This document shows positions 56,649 to 64,000 of a DNA stretch of 64,000 nt, piece by piece. A program made the translations under genes and the position numbers. Positions within the stretch are counted from its first letter, which is position 1. Every line of letters begins with the position of its first letter. The DNA lies in the NCBI GenBank assembly GCA_965222725.1, contig OZ244969.1, forward strand, positions 2,170,001 to 2,234,000, read 5' to 3'. This DNA comes from GCA-2748575 sp965222725. Its GTDB lineage: Bacteria; Pseudomonadota; Gammaproteobacteria; Pseudomonadales; Ketobacteraceae. Under the pieces are notes generated by a model. That model made no database searches and was not told the origin of the DNA. It was given only the letters and a program-made list of their open reading frames with translations.

Positions 56649-58637
56649 ATGAATAGCAGATTTCAACAGTGGATAACAAGAACGGTGCTTTGCTTCGCGC
56701 TCGTGCTGGCTTCACTGAGTGCCCATGCGGAAGGCAATACATGGAAGATCAATATGAAGGAGGCGGAGATCCGCAACTTCATAGAGCAGGTATCCGACAT
56801 CACTGGTGAAAGTTTTGTGGTGGATCCGCGGGTCAAGGGCAAAGTCACTGTGGTGTCCAATGCCGATATGACCTCACAGGAAATCTATGACATGTTCCAG
56901 TCGGTGTTGCGGGTGCACGGCTATGCCGCCATTGAATCCGGTGCGGTGGTCAAGATTGTCCCCACTCAGGGCGCCAAACAGGACAACGTCCCGGTGGGAA
57001 GCCGTGTGGAAAACGAACAGATGGTAACCCGTGTGATTCCGGTGGAAAACACCAATGCGGTAGAGCTGGTGCCGATTCTGAGGCCCATGGTGCCCCAGTA
57101 TGGTCATCTGGCGGCGGTTACCTCCGCCAACGCCCTGATCATCAGTGATCATGCCACCAATATTCAGCGGATTATTGATATCGTTCAGCGCATCGACAGT
57201 GCCGAAAGTGAAGAGGTGGAAGTGATTCAGCTGGAGTATGCCTGGGTGGGTGACGTGGTTGAGTTGCTGGAGCAGCTGACCCCCGTGGAAACCGGGGCCG
57301 CCAGCAAGAAGCGTCGCAGCGGTACCACAGCACGGGTGCGTGTGGTGGCCGAAGAACGTACCAACCGTCTGATTCTGCGGGGCGAGAAATCGGCCCGAGC
57401 CCGGGTCAAGCTGCTGGTTAAAGAGCTGGATCAGCCTCTGGAAAATTCAGGTTCCACGCAAGTGGTTTATCTGCGCCACGCCGACGCGGTAAAAGTGGCG
57501 GAAATTCTGAATGCCCTGGTGACCGGCCAGCGTTCTTCCTCTTCCAGTGCCGGCAGCACTTCGACACGCACTACCCGGATTGCCCGCCGTACCCCGACCT
57601 CGGCGTCTCCCCAGGAATCTGAAGTCATGATCCAGGCGGATGAAACCCTGAACGCCCTGGTGATTCGTGCCGCCCCGGCAGATCTTTCCGATATCAAGGA
57701 AATTATCAAACAGCTGGACGTGCGCCGTGCCCAGGTATTGATTGAAGCCGCGGTGGTGGAAATCACCGGTGACGCCGGTAAAGCCGTCGGCATTCAGTGG
57801 GGTGCAGTAGACGATCAGAAACTGGTGGGTGGCGTTAACTTTGCCAACGTAGGTAACAGCCTGAACTCCATTATCCAGGCAGCTACTACCGAAGGTTCAA
57901 CCACCGGTTTGACCAATGGTCTGACCCTGGGTGGCGGTGCTGTGGACGATCAGGGCCGGGTGGAATTCGCGGTGATTCTGCAGGCTCTGAACAATGCAGC
58001 CAATGCCAACCTGCTGTCCACTCCCAGCCTGATGACCCTGGATAATGAAGAAGCGGAAATTGTGGTGGGTCAGAACGTGCCTTTCGTGACCGGCAACCAG
58101 CTGAGCAGCAACAACGATAACCCCTTCCAGACCATTGAGCGGAAAGACGTGGGCCTGACCCTGAAAGTCACGCCGCAAATCAATGACGGTGATGTGGTGC
58201 GTCTCAAGGTGCAGCAGGAAACCTCCAACGTCACCGATACGGCTCAGGCAGTGCAGGCCACCGACGTGGTGACCAACAAGCGGGCCATTAACACCACGGT
58301 ACTGGTTAACGACGGCTCCATTGTGGCGCTGGGCGGCCTGATGGAAGAAAGCGTACGCTCTTCCGAGAGCAAGGTGCCCCTGCTGGGTGATATCCCGCTG
58401 ATAGGTGCGCTGTTCCGCAGTACCCAGCAAAGCCATGTCAAAACCAACCTGCTGGTCTTGCTGCAGCCCACCATTATTCGTGACGACGCCAAGGCCGCGG
58501 AAATCGTGGATCGTAAGTACAAGGAAATCAAGGCGGTGAACATGGAACTGGATGATGTGGGCAATCTCAAAGTGATTGGCCAGGATATCTACCCGGAAAC
58601 GTCCGGCGAACTGATCCGCGAAGGCCTGAAACGTTAA
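56649..58637 (+). CDS. gspD: Type II secretion secretin
   Basis: 662 residues from ATG 56649, chosen for GGA eight bases upstream; ATG 56640 is possible. A signal peptide ends near SLSAHA. The N0 domain comes first (NMKEAEIRNFIEQVSDITGE), then N1-N3 repeats, a Ser/Thr/Arg-rich insert in N3 (about 295-320), and the secretin domain with VPLLGDIPLIGALFRST. The short S-domain tail may bind a pilotin. It forms the outer-membrane pore for folded exoproteins. A strong terminator follows. Confidence 0.95.
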   Translation: MNSRFQQWITRTVLCFALVLASLSAHAEGNTWKINMKEAEIRNFIEQVSDITGESFVVDPRVKGKVTVVSNADMTSQEIYDMFQSVLRVHGYAAIESGAVVKIVPTQGAKQDNVPVGSRVENEQMVTRVIPVENTNAVELVPILRPMVPQYGHLAAVTSANALIISDHATNIQRIIDIVQRIDSAESEEVEVIQLEYAWVGDVVELLEQLTPVETGAASKKRRSGTTARVRVVAEERTNRLILRGEKSARARVKLLVKELDQPLENSGSTQVVYLRHADAVKVAEILNALVTGQRSSSSSAGSTSTRTTRIARRTPTSASPQESEVMIQADETLNALVIRAAPADLSDIKEIIKQLDVRRAQVLIEAAVVEITGDAGKAVGIQWGAVDDQKLVGGVNFANVGNSLNSIIQAATTEGSTTGLTNGLTLGGGAVDDQGRVEFAVILQALNNAANANLLSTPSLMTLDNEEAEIVVGQNVPFVTGNQLSSNNDNPFQTIERKDVGLTLKVTPQINDGDVVRLKVQQETSNVTDTAQAVQATDVVTNKRAINTTVLVNDGSIVALGGLMEESVRSSESKVPLLGDIPLIGALFRSTQQSHVKTNLLVLLQPTIIRDDAKAAEIVDRKYKEIKAVNMELDDVGNLKVIGQDIYPETSGELIREGLKR

Positions 58638-58658
58638 TCGCCTTACATAGCAATAAAT

Positions 58659-58693
58659 TATAACAAAGGGGCTCAATGAGCCCCTTTGTTATA
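58659..58693 (+). terminator. Terminator after gspD
   Basis: A perfect 16-bp stem with a three-base loop (58675-58677). The inner arms are GGGGCTC and GAGCCCC, and CTTTGTTATATA on the 3' side supplies T residues. Confidence 0.85.
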
Positions 58694-58825
58694 TATGGCG
58701 TTTGTCCGGCACAGGCAGGACAAAGGGGTGTAAACTAGGACCTTGCCCGGGCCGTGGCCTACAATAATGATTCCGCTTTATTCGGCCCCTGGGCAGACCA
58801 GAAGAGACTGATCCGGAGTGCAGGG

Positions 58826-60199
58826 ATGTCACCTGATGCTTTGAATACCTTTACCAATGTGCCTGTTTTTGCCTGTTCCCTGCCATCTGACATGGCGCGG
58901 GGGCTGGTGAGTGCGCTTGCCGGTTTCGGATTGCATCTTCGCGTGCTGGATGCTCCGGAAGAGATCACCCCTCTGGTGAGCGAAACCCCGGAATCACTGC
59001 TCCTGCTGGGGGCTAGTGATCCGCAGCTGCCCGGCTTGCTGGATACCCTCGCTACTGATTTCAGCGCCAAACGCACGCTTCTGGTGGTCATCAGCGAACA
59101 GCCCCTTGCCGGTCCTTTACGGCGCACCTGCCTTGATCATCCCCTGGTGGCGGATATCTGGGAAGGCCCCGATCTGCTGTCCCTGGCGGAGCGTAAATGT
59201 CGTCTCTATCTGGAGCTGTTACAGCGGCGTTTGTTACAGGCAAAAGAAGAGCAGATGCTCATTGAAATGGCCTATCAGAAAGACCGCCTGCTTTCGGCCC
59301 TACGCGATGGTGTGCTCATGCTCACGGCCGAGGGCTACCTCAGTGATCTGAACGACTTTGCTATCGAATCCCTGGGCTACGGACGGGAAAACCTCATCGG
59401 CGCCCATATCTCCCAGATTCTTTGCCCGCCGGATAGCAGCGATCCGTTAATTGACTGGTGTGAACATCCCCTCCATACAGCCTTTGCCACCCAGCAGGAC
59501 AGCAGCATTGAGGATACCGTGGTGTGGCGGTCTGACGGCACCGAATTACCGGTTAACTGTGAGCTGGCGGTCATGTATCCGGGGCAGGCGCCGGAGTATC
59601 TGCTGGTATTTCAGGACCTGTCCATCCGCAAGGCGGAGGAGGAGCAGCTCAATCAGCTGACCCGTTACGATCCGGTTACCGGCCTTGCCAGCATTTCACT
59701 GTTGCGCCACTTTCTGCTGAAAGCCATGGCCAGAGCCTTGCGCAACAGCCGCCGGCTGGCACTTCTGTATGTGGATCTGGATGATTTTCACTGTATCAAT
59801 GAAAGCTTTGGCCGCAGCGGTGGCGACAGCCTGCTGCGCAGTGTGGGGCGTCGCCTGAAAAACTGCATCCGTACCGGTGATATGGTGTCCCGTTATCAGA
59901 GCGATGCCTTTATGATCGTTCTGGATGAGGTGCGCCGGCCGGAAGATGTGGAAAAGCTGGCCCGGCAGATGCTGCAGAATTTAAACACGCCCCACGACCT
60001 GAGCGGCGTTCCGGTGGTGTCCCATGCCAGTATCGGGGTGGCTTTCTACCCGGACGGTGCCATGGGTATTGATGATCTGATCGATCATGCCAAGGAAGCC
60101 ATGGACTGGGTAAAGCTTCACGGCAAGAATGCCCACCATGTGTATGGTGATGATCCCTTCAGCAACAAGCACAGCCGCGGCAAGACGGTTACCCATTAG
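58826..60199 (+). CDS. PAS protein with a degenerate GGDEF domain
   Basis: 457 residues from ATG 58826, which has GGAG seven bases upstream; a GTG at 58754 would add 24 residues. The first 140 residues look like a receiver-type fold without a clear phosphorylation motif. A helical stretch leads to a PAS domain (LLSALRDGVLMLTAEGYLSD) and then a GGDEF domain (YDPVTGLASISLLRHFLLKA). The active-site motif reads QSDAF instead of GGDEF, so cyclase activity is unlikely. The inhibitory-site RTGD is kept five residues before it. It may bind c-di-GMP or act through dimerisation. Confidence 0.8.
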   Translation: MSPDALNTFTNVPVFACSLPSDMARGLVSALAGFGLHLRVLDAPEEITPLVSETPESLLLLGASDPQLPGLLDTLATDFSAKRTLLVVISEQPLAGPLRRTCLDHPLVADIWEGPDLLSLAERKCRLYLELLQRRLLQAKEEQMLIEMAYQKDRLLSALRDGVLMLTAEGYLSDLNDFAIESLGYGRENLIGAHISQILCPPDSSDPLIDWCEHPLHTAFATQQDSSIEDTVVWRSDGTELPVNCELAVMYPGQAPEYLLVFQDLSIRKAEEEQLNQLTRYDPVTGLASISLLRHFLLKAMARALRNSRRLALLYVDLDDFHCINESFGRSGGDSLLRSVGRRLKNCIRTGDMVSRYQSDAFMIVLDEVRRPEDVEKLARQMLQNLNTPHDLSGVPVVSHASIGVAFYPDGAMGIDDLIDHAKEAMDWVKLHGKNAHHVYGDDPFSNKHSRGKTVTH

Positions 60200-60343
60200 T
60201 GCCTTCAAGTCGTTGTTCTTTATGGTTTTTCGCTATATGGCTCTTGACTTTTAAGAATAAGGTCGCGTCCTCTCTTGTATTCTTTTTTCATTGCTGTCTA
60301 CAATCAAGCAAATAAGAAAACACAGACACAGTGGGGAATTAAG

Positions 60344-61339
60344 GTGTATCGGGTATTGATTGTCGGCGCTGGCGCCGTGGGCCAGGTTTATGGCCACTTT
60401 ATGCAAAGGGGCGGTGCGTCCGTTTCCTTCCTGGTGAAAGAAAAGTACAAGGAAGCCTGTGAAGACGGCTTTACCCTGTATCGCTCCCGTCGCAGCGGCC
60501 TGGGCAAGGCCGAATCCTACAAGGCAGACCATATCTACACCCGCTACGAAGACGTGGCGAAGGAAGACTTCGATCACGTTTGGTTGGCCATGTCGTCCAA
60601 TGACTTGCGCGGTGAGTGGCTGGGTGAACTGAAAGAGACCATCGGCGATACCACCCTGGTCATGCTGCAGCCGGATCTGGAAGACCGGGATTATGTGCTC
60701 CAGTATTTCCCCGAATCCCAGCTGGTGTACGGCATTATCAATTTCATCAGTTATCAGACCCCGTTGCCGGATCTGCCGTCCCACCACCCGGATGCGGAGA
60801 AAAAAGGGGTGGCATACCTGATGCTGCCCATGATGTCGGCGGAATTTTCCGGCAATCACGAACGCCTGCCGGAAGTGATGGAAGCCCTGGCTCTGGGCCG
60901 TTTCCCCGTGAAAGCCCAGCAAAATGTACCGCGGATTTATGCGGATCGTTCCGCCTGGATGATTCCGCTGGTGGCGGTGCTGGAGCTGGAAAACTGGTCT
61001 ATCAAACGCCTGCTCAGTAGTGGCTCTCTGGAACTGGCGGTGGAAGGTGCCCGTCAGGCCCTGGCCATAGTGGCGGCCAAGTTTCACCGCCCGCTGAACT
61101 GGACCGAGCGTGGTTTCAGTCTGATTCTGGTGAAAGTGCTGTTACCGCTGTTGCGTTACCTGTCACCCATGGATGCGGAATCCTTTATCAAGTTCCAGTT
61201 CCGGAAAACCGCTCCCCAAACCCGCTTTATGCTGGATCACTTTATTCATCAGGGTGAGCAACTGGGAATGAATGTCACCGCACTCAAAACCATGCGGGAA
61301 AAACTGCCGGATTCCGGCGATGTGGAGCAGGCTGCCTGA
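60344..61339 (+). CDS. Diverged ApbA/PanE-fold dehydrogenase-like protein
   Basis: 331 residues from GTG 60344 (MYRVLIVGAGAVGQVYGHFM) with GGGG upstream; a frame open from 60275 lacks homology. A Rossmann NAD(P) loop GAGAVG is at 8-13. The overall plan is that of ketopantoate reductases. The block where those enzymes keep a catalytic Lys and Asn reads ADRSAWMIPLVAVLELENWS here, and the HNGMG segment is replaced by QPDLED. It is therefore probably not a true PanE. No neighbour hints at its substrate. Confidence 0.72.
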   Translation: MYRVLIVGAGAVGQVYGHFMQRGGASVSFLVKEKYKEACEDGFTLYRSRRSGLGKAESYKADHIYTRYEDVAKEDFDHVWLAMSSNDLRGEWLGELKETIGDTTLVMLQPDLEDRDYVLQYFPESQLVYGIINFISYQTPLPDLPSHHPDAEKKGVAYLMLPMMSAEFSGNHERLPEVMEALALGRFPVKAQQNVPRIYADRSAWMIPLVAVLELENWSIKRLLSSGSLELAVEGARQALAIVAAKFHRPLNWTERGFSLILVKVLLPLLRYLSPMDAESFIKFQFRKTAPQTRFMLDHFIHQGEQLGMNVTALKTMREKLPDSGDVEQAA

Positions 61340-61380
61340 CTGCATCCCGCTGTGAAATTGAAATGAAAATCAAGCAGAAA

Positions 61381-61405
61381 CAGAGGGTCCGTATCGGGCC
61401 CTCTG
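61381..61405. terminator. Hairpin between convergent genes, possible weak terminator
   Basis: CAGAGGGTCC and GGGCCCTCTG form a ten-base stem with one G-T pair. There is no strong T tract on either side, so the role is uncertain. Confidence 0.45.
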
Positions 61406-61433
61406 TGCGTCTAACCCTTTGTATGTATGTCTC

Positions 61434-62444
61434 TCAGTAGAGCGTAATGGGCGGTTCTTCCATAATCAGTAGCTGCTCTTCCATTTCCGTCATAAAGTTT
61501 TCCCAGTAATTGGAGGTGTTGAACCAGGGGAAGTTCATGGGGAATGCAGGGTCATCCCAGCGTTTGGCCAGCCAGCCGGCGTAGTGAATCATGCGCAGGG
61601 TACGCAACCCTTCAATCAATGGGATTTCCGCCCGGTTAAAAGGGCAGAACTCTTCATAGCCTTCCAGAATTTCGCTGAACTGCTGGGTTTGTGATGGCCG
61701 GTCACCGGCCAGCAGCATCCATAAATCCTGAATAGCCGGCGCCATCAGACAGTCATCAAAATCCACAAACCAGGGGCCCGTGTCCCGGTTCCAGAGAATA
61801 TTGCCCACGTGGCAGTCACCATGGGTGCGGATGACGCTGAGTTGATCCACTTCCTGAAACAGGCCGTTCACCTTGTGATGCACCTTTTGCACGATATGCT
61901 CAAAACGCGCGCTCAGATGACGGGGAATAAAATCCCGCGACAGCAAAAATTCACCGGGAATATCGCAGTAGGTGTTCACGCCCAGCGTGGGGCGGTGCAG
62001 AAAGGCCTGTTCACGACCGGCGGCATGAATGCGCCCGATCAGCCGGCCCAGGCGGAATAACTGATCAAAGTCCCCCGGTTCCGGTGCCTGGCCGCCGGTG
62101 CGTTTGTAGATGGCAAAACGGTAGCCGCCGTAGCGATGCAGGGTTTGCTGATCATGGGGGGACAACAGCGGGGGAATCACCGGCAGATCCAGTTCCTGCA
62201 GCATACGGGAAAAACTGTGCTCTTCCAGAATCTGCGCATCGCTCCAGCGATTGGGGCGGTAGAATTTGGCAATCACCGGTTCCTGTTCATCAATGCCCAC
62301 CTGATACACCCGGTTTTCGTAGCTGTTCAGGGCCAGAATGCGGGCATCGGACAGGTAGCCCAACGATTCGATGGCCTGAATCACCAGATCCGGCGTCAGG
62401 TGATCATAATCATCGTGTAGTGGCGTCTCGGCAGTGGCAGCCAT
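61434..62444 (-). CDS. srkA: Stress response Ser/Thr kinase (YihE/RdoA type)
   Basis: 336 residues with an aminoglycoside-phosphotransferase-like kinase fold. Catalytic HGDCHVGNILW (Asp at the base position) and metal-binding VDFDD are present. NSYENRVYQVG and VIAKFYRPNRWSDAQILEEH are typical of SrkA. The family counters stress-induced death in E. coli. AGGA stands before the ATG at a suitable distance. The comF stop lies 64 bp upstream. Confidence 0.92.
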   Translation of the reverse strand: MAATAETPLHDDYDHLTPDLVIQAIESLGYLSDARILALNSYENRVYQVGIDEQEPVIAKFYRPNRWSDAQILEEHSFSRMLQELDLPVIPPLLSPHDQQTLHRYGGYRFAIYKRTGGQAPEPGDFDQLFRLGRLIGRIHAAGREQAFLHRPTLGVNTYCDIPGEFLLSRDFIPRHLSARFEHIVQKVHHKVNGLFQEVDQLSVIRTHGDCHVGNILWNRDTGPWFVDFDDCLMAPAIQDLWMLLAGDRPSQTQQFSEILEGYEEFCPFNRAEIPLIEGLRTLRMIHYAGWLAKRWDDPAFPMNFPWFNTSNYWENFMTEMEEQLLIMEEPPITLY

Positions 62445-62508
62445 GGCATCCGGTCCTTAAACAACGGTGAAAGAGGCAGATTGCGTTGGCGCGCATGATA
62501 GCACAGGG

Positions 62509-63228
62509 TCAGGGCGTTCTTGCTATGGCCAGCAAATGGATTTCTGCCGCCCCGGCGGCGGACAGTACCTGGCTGATTTCCGTGACGGTGGCGGCGGTGG
62601 TGATGACATCATCCACCAGGCCGATACGCTCCACTTGCCGGAGCTTTGCCAGCTTCGCGGGATTGATCCGGAACGCCCCCTGAAGATTGCGGCGGCGCTG
62701 TTCGGCGGTAAGAGGGTTCTGGGCGCCGGTGGACTTTACCTTGCGGATAGCACCGGTGAGCACCGGAATACCCAGGTGCTTTCCCAGATGCCGGGCCAGA
62801 TAATTGGCCTGATTAAAACCCCGATGGCGTTCTTTGGCCGGGTGCATGGGCACCGGCACCAGCAGTTCCGGCAGGGGCAGCGATTCTTCATTGGTCTCGT
62901 CCCGAGCCTGATCCCGGTTTGGCTTTATCTGGTCGGCCATCAGCTGTGCCAGCAGCTTCGATAACTGGGGATGATTGTGATACTTCATCTGCGAAATCAG
63001 CTGGTTGACCGGGAACAGGTACAGAAAAGGGGCCCGGCAGCTCAGAAACGGGGGCGGCTGGCGAAAACATTCTTCACAAATTGTTTCAGGATCCAGGCTA
63101 TCGAACCCCTCCAACGGCAGTCCGCAGCGCTGGCAGCAGCGGTTGTTCACCGGTAACAACGGCAGGCAGCGGGAACAAATCACTGATCTTATTGATGTTT
63201 TTTGTGCGCAAAGCAGGCATGAAATCAT
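62509..63228 (-). CDS. ComF-family phosphoribosyltransferase-like protein
   Basis: 239 residues from ATG 63228 (MISCLLCAQKTSIRSVICSR). The N-terminus is rich in Cys pairs (CLLC, CSRC, CCQRCG, CEEC) for a zinc finger. The C-terminal PRTase fold has LVPVPMHPAKERHRGFNQA and GLVDDVITTAATVTE. ComF (GntX in E. coli) is needed for DNA uptake in competent bacteria. No good ribosome binding site precedes the ATG, and the frame stays open to 63333, so the start is uncertain. It is divergent from bioB. Confidence 0.88.
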   Translation of the reverse strand: MISCLLCAQKTSIRSVICSRCLPLLPVNNRCCQRCGLPLEGFDSLDPETICEECFRQPPPFLSCRAPFLYLFPVNQLISQMKYHNHPQLSKLLAQLMADQIKPNRDQARDETNEESLPLPELLVPVPMHPAKERHRGFNQANYLARHLGKHLGIPVLTGAIRKVKSTGAQNPLTAEQRRRNLQGAFRINPAKLAKLRQVERIGLVDDVITTAATVTEISQVLSAAGAAEIHLLAIARTP

Positions 63229-63248
63229 ATAGGTGTATAATTGATCTA

Positions 63249-63280
63249 TGGTAAACCTGTTGTTTTTGTCTGGTTGACAG
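63249..63280. promoter_or_regulatory. BirA-type biotin operator
   Basis: TGGTAAACC (63249-63257), 14 bases and GGTTGACAG (63272-63280) match the known BirA signal TTGTAAACC-N14/15-GGTTTACAA at eight and seven of nine positions. It covers the -35 element of the bioB promoter. The birA gene is in this window. Confidence 0.75.
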
Positions 63281-63301
63281 CAAGGCCTGCTTCCGTATGA
63301 T
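63274..63301 (+). promoter_or_regulatory. bioB promoter
   Basis: A perfect TTGACA (63274-63279) and TATGAT (63296-63301) are 16 bp apart, about 100 bases before the bioB start. The leader has a hairpin CCCAGA/TCTGGG near 63344-63360. Confidence 0.8.
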
Positions 63302-63401
63302 GAGCAACATTCATGCTGTGAACCCTGCGTCACAAAGACAATGCCCAGACAAGGTTCTGGGCCCTGTATTCAGATTAATAAGACCAATGAGAGGAAAGGC
63401 G

Positions 63402-64000
63402 ATGAGCCAGCCATCGGAAGTACGCCACGACTGGACCCTGAAAGAAATCCAGGCCCTGTTTGAACTGCCTTTTAACGACCTGATGTTTCAGGCGCAAACT
63501 GCCCATCGCCAGAACCATAATCCCAATGCCGTTCAGATCAGCACCCTGCTGAGCATCAAAACCGGCGCCTGCCCGGAAGACTGTAAATACTGCTCCCAGT
63601 CCGGCCACTACAACACCGGTCTGGAAAAGGAAAAGCTGCTGGAAATCGAACGGGTAGTGCAGGAAGCCCAGGCCGCCAAAGACAAAGGTGCTTCCCGATT
63701 CTGCATGGGCGCCGCCTGGCGTTCGCCGCGGGAAAAGGACATGCCCTACGTGCTGGAAATGGTGCGTCAGGTAAAAAGCCTGGGCATGGAAACCTGCATG
63801 ACCCTGGGGATGCTCGACAAGGATCAGGCTTCGGCACTGGCGGATGCCGGTCTGGATTATTACAACCATAATCTGGATACCTCGCCGGAATATTACAACG
63901 CCATCATTACCACCCGTACTTATCAGGACCGCCTGGATACCCTGTCCAATGTGCGCGATGCCGGTATGAAAGTATGCTGCGGCGGTATTCTGGGGATGGG
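63402..64000 (+). CDS. bioB: Biotin synthase, N-terminal part (runs off the window)
   Basis: About 199 residues from ATG 63402 (MSQPSEVRHDWTLKEIQALF) with GAGAGGA upstream. It is open to the window edge. The radical-SAM motif CPEDCKYCSQSG holds the three Cys that bind the 4Fe-4S cluster. The YYNHNLDTSPEYY segment is a biotin synthase signature. It inserts sulfur into dethiobiotin in the last step of biotin synthesis. More bio genes may follow outside the window. Confidence 0.97.
   Translation, partial: MSQPSEVRHDWTLKEIQALFELPFNDLMFQAQTAHRQNHNPNAVQISTLLSIKTGACPEDCKYCSQSGHYNTGLEKEKLLEIERVVQEAQAAKDKGASRFCMGAAWRSPREKDMPYVLEMVRQVKSLGMETCMTLGMLDKDQASALADAGLDYYNHNLDTSPEYYNAIITTRTYQDRLDTLSNVRDAGMKVCCGGILGM

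Noticed and set aside
58754..58825. Upstream GTG start for the GGDEF-like protein
   Set aside because: Its ribosome binding site is poor compared with GGAG before ATG 58826; it remains possible.

Overview
The window is chromosomal core DNA of a gammaproteobacterium, most likely of the Pseudomonadales/Oceanospirillales kind. The main reasons are the gene order birA-coaX-SPOR gene-tRNA(Thr,Tyr,Gly,Thr)-tuf-tRNA(Trp)-secE-nusG-rplKAJL-rpoBC-rpsLG-fusA-tuf-S10/spc/alpha ribosomal operons, the uvrA-MFS-ssb trio, a type II secretion gspC-gspD pair, and an rRNA operon with tRNA-Ile and tRNA-Ala in its spacer. Genus is not decidable by eye; a marine, Alcanivorax- or Ketobacter-like bacterium would fit. 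No insertion sequence, phage, integron or CRISPR array was seen.

Layout. 1-1.9 kb: the start of an M23 peptidase gene (minus strand, cut by the window edge), divergent from tyrS. 1.9-7.8 kb: one complete rRNA operon (two promoters, 16S, tRNA-Ile, tRNA-Ala, 23S, 5S, terminator). 7.8-13.2 kb: a convergent four-gene accessory operon (inner-membrane RND/MMPL pump, periplasmic LolA-like protein, outer-membrane barrel, small DUF2892-type membrane protein) with a divergent ArsR-type repressor; a near-perfect palindrome covers both promoters. This is the least ordinary part of the window. 13.2-15.9 kb: birA, coaX and a SPOR-type gene. 15.9-48 kb: tRNAs and the translation/transcription supercluster, with two tuf genes that encode the same protein. 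48.4-53.4 kb: uvrA (minus), a YajR-type MFS gene and ssb. 53.5-58.7 kb: a DUF481 outer-membrane protein gene (minus), then gspN, gspC and gspD. 58.8-64 kb: a PAS protein with a degenerate GGDEF domain, a diverged ketopantoate-reductase-fold protein, srkA and comF (both minus) and the start of bioB.

The genes form a growth-rate-controlled block (rRNA, tRNA, ribosome, RNA polymerase, Sec translocon, elongation factors) flanked by envelope genes. BirA at 13 kb and a BirA-type operator in front of bioB at 63 kb suggest a biotin autoregulatory loop contained in this window. All assignments rest on reading the sequence and on remembered family features; no database search was run. Many genes start with GTG, and start sites were chosen from ribosome binding sites and family N-termini.
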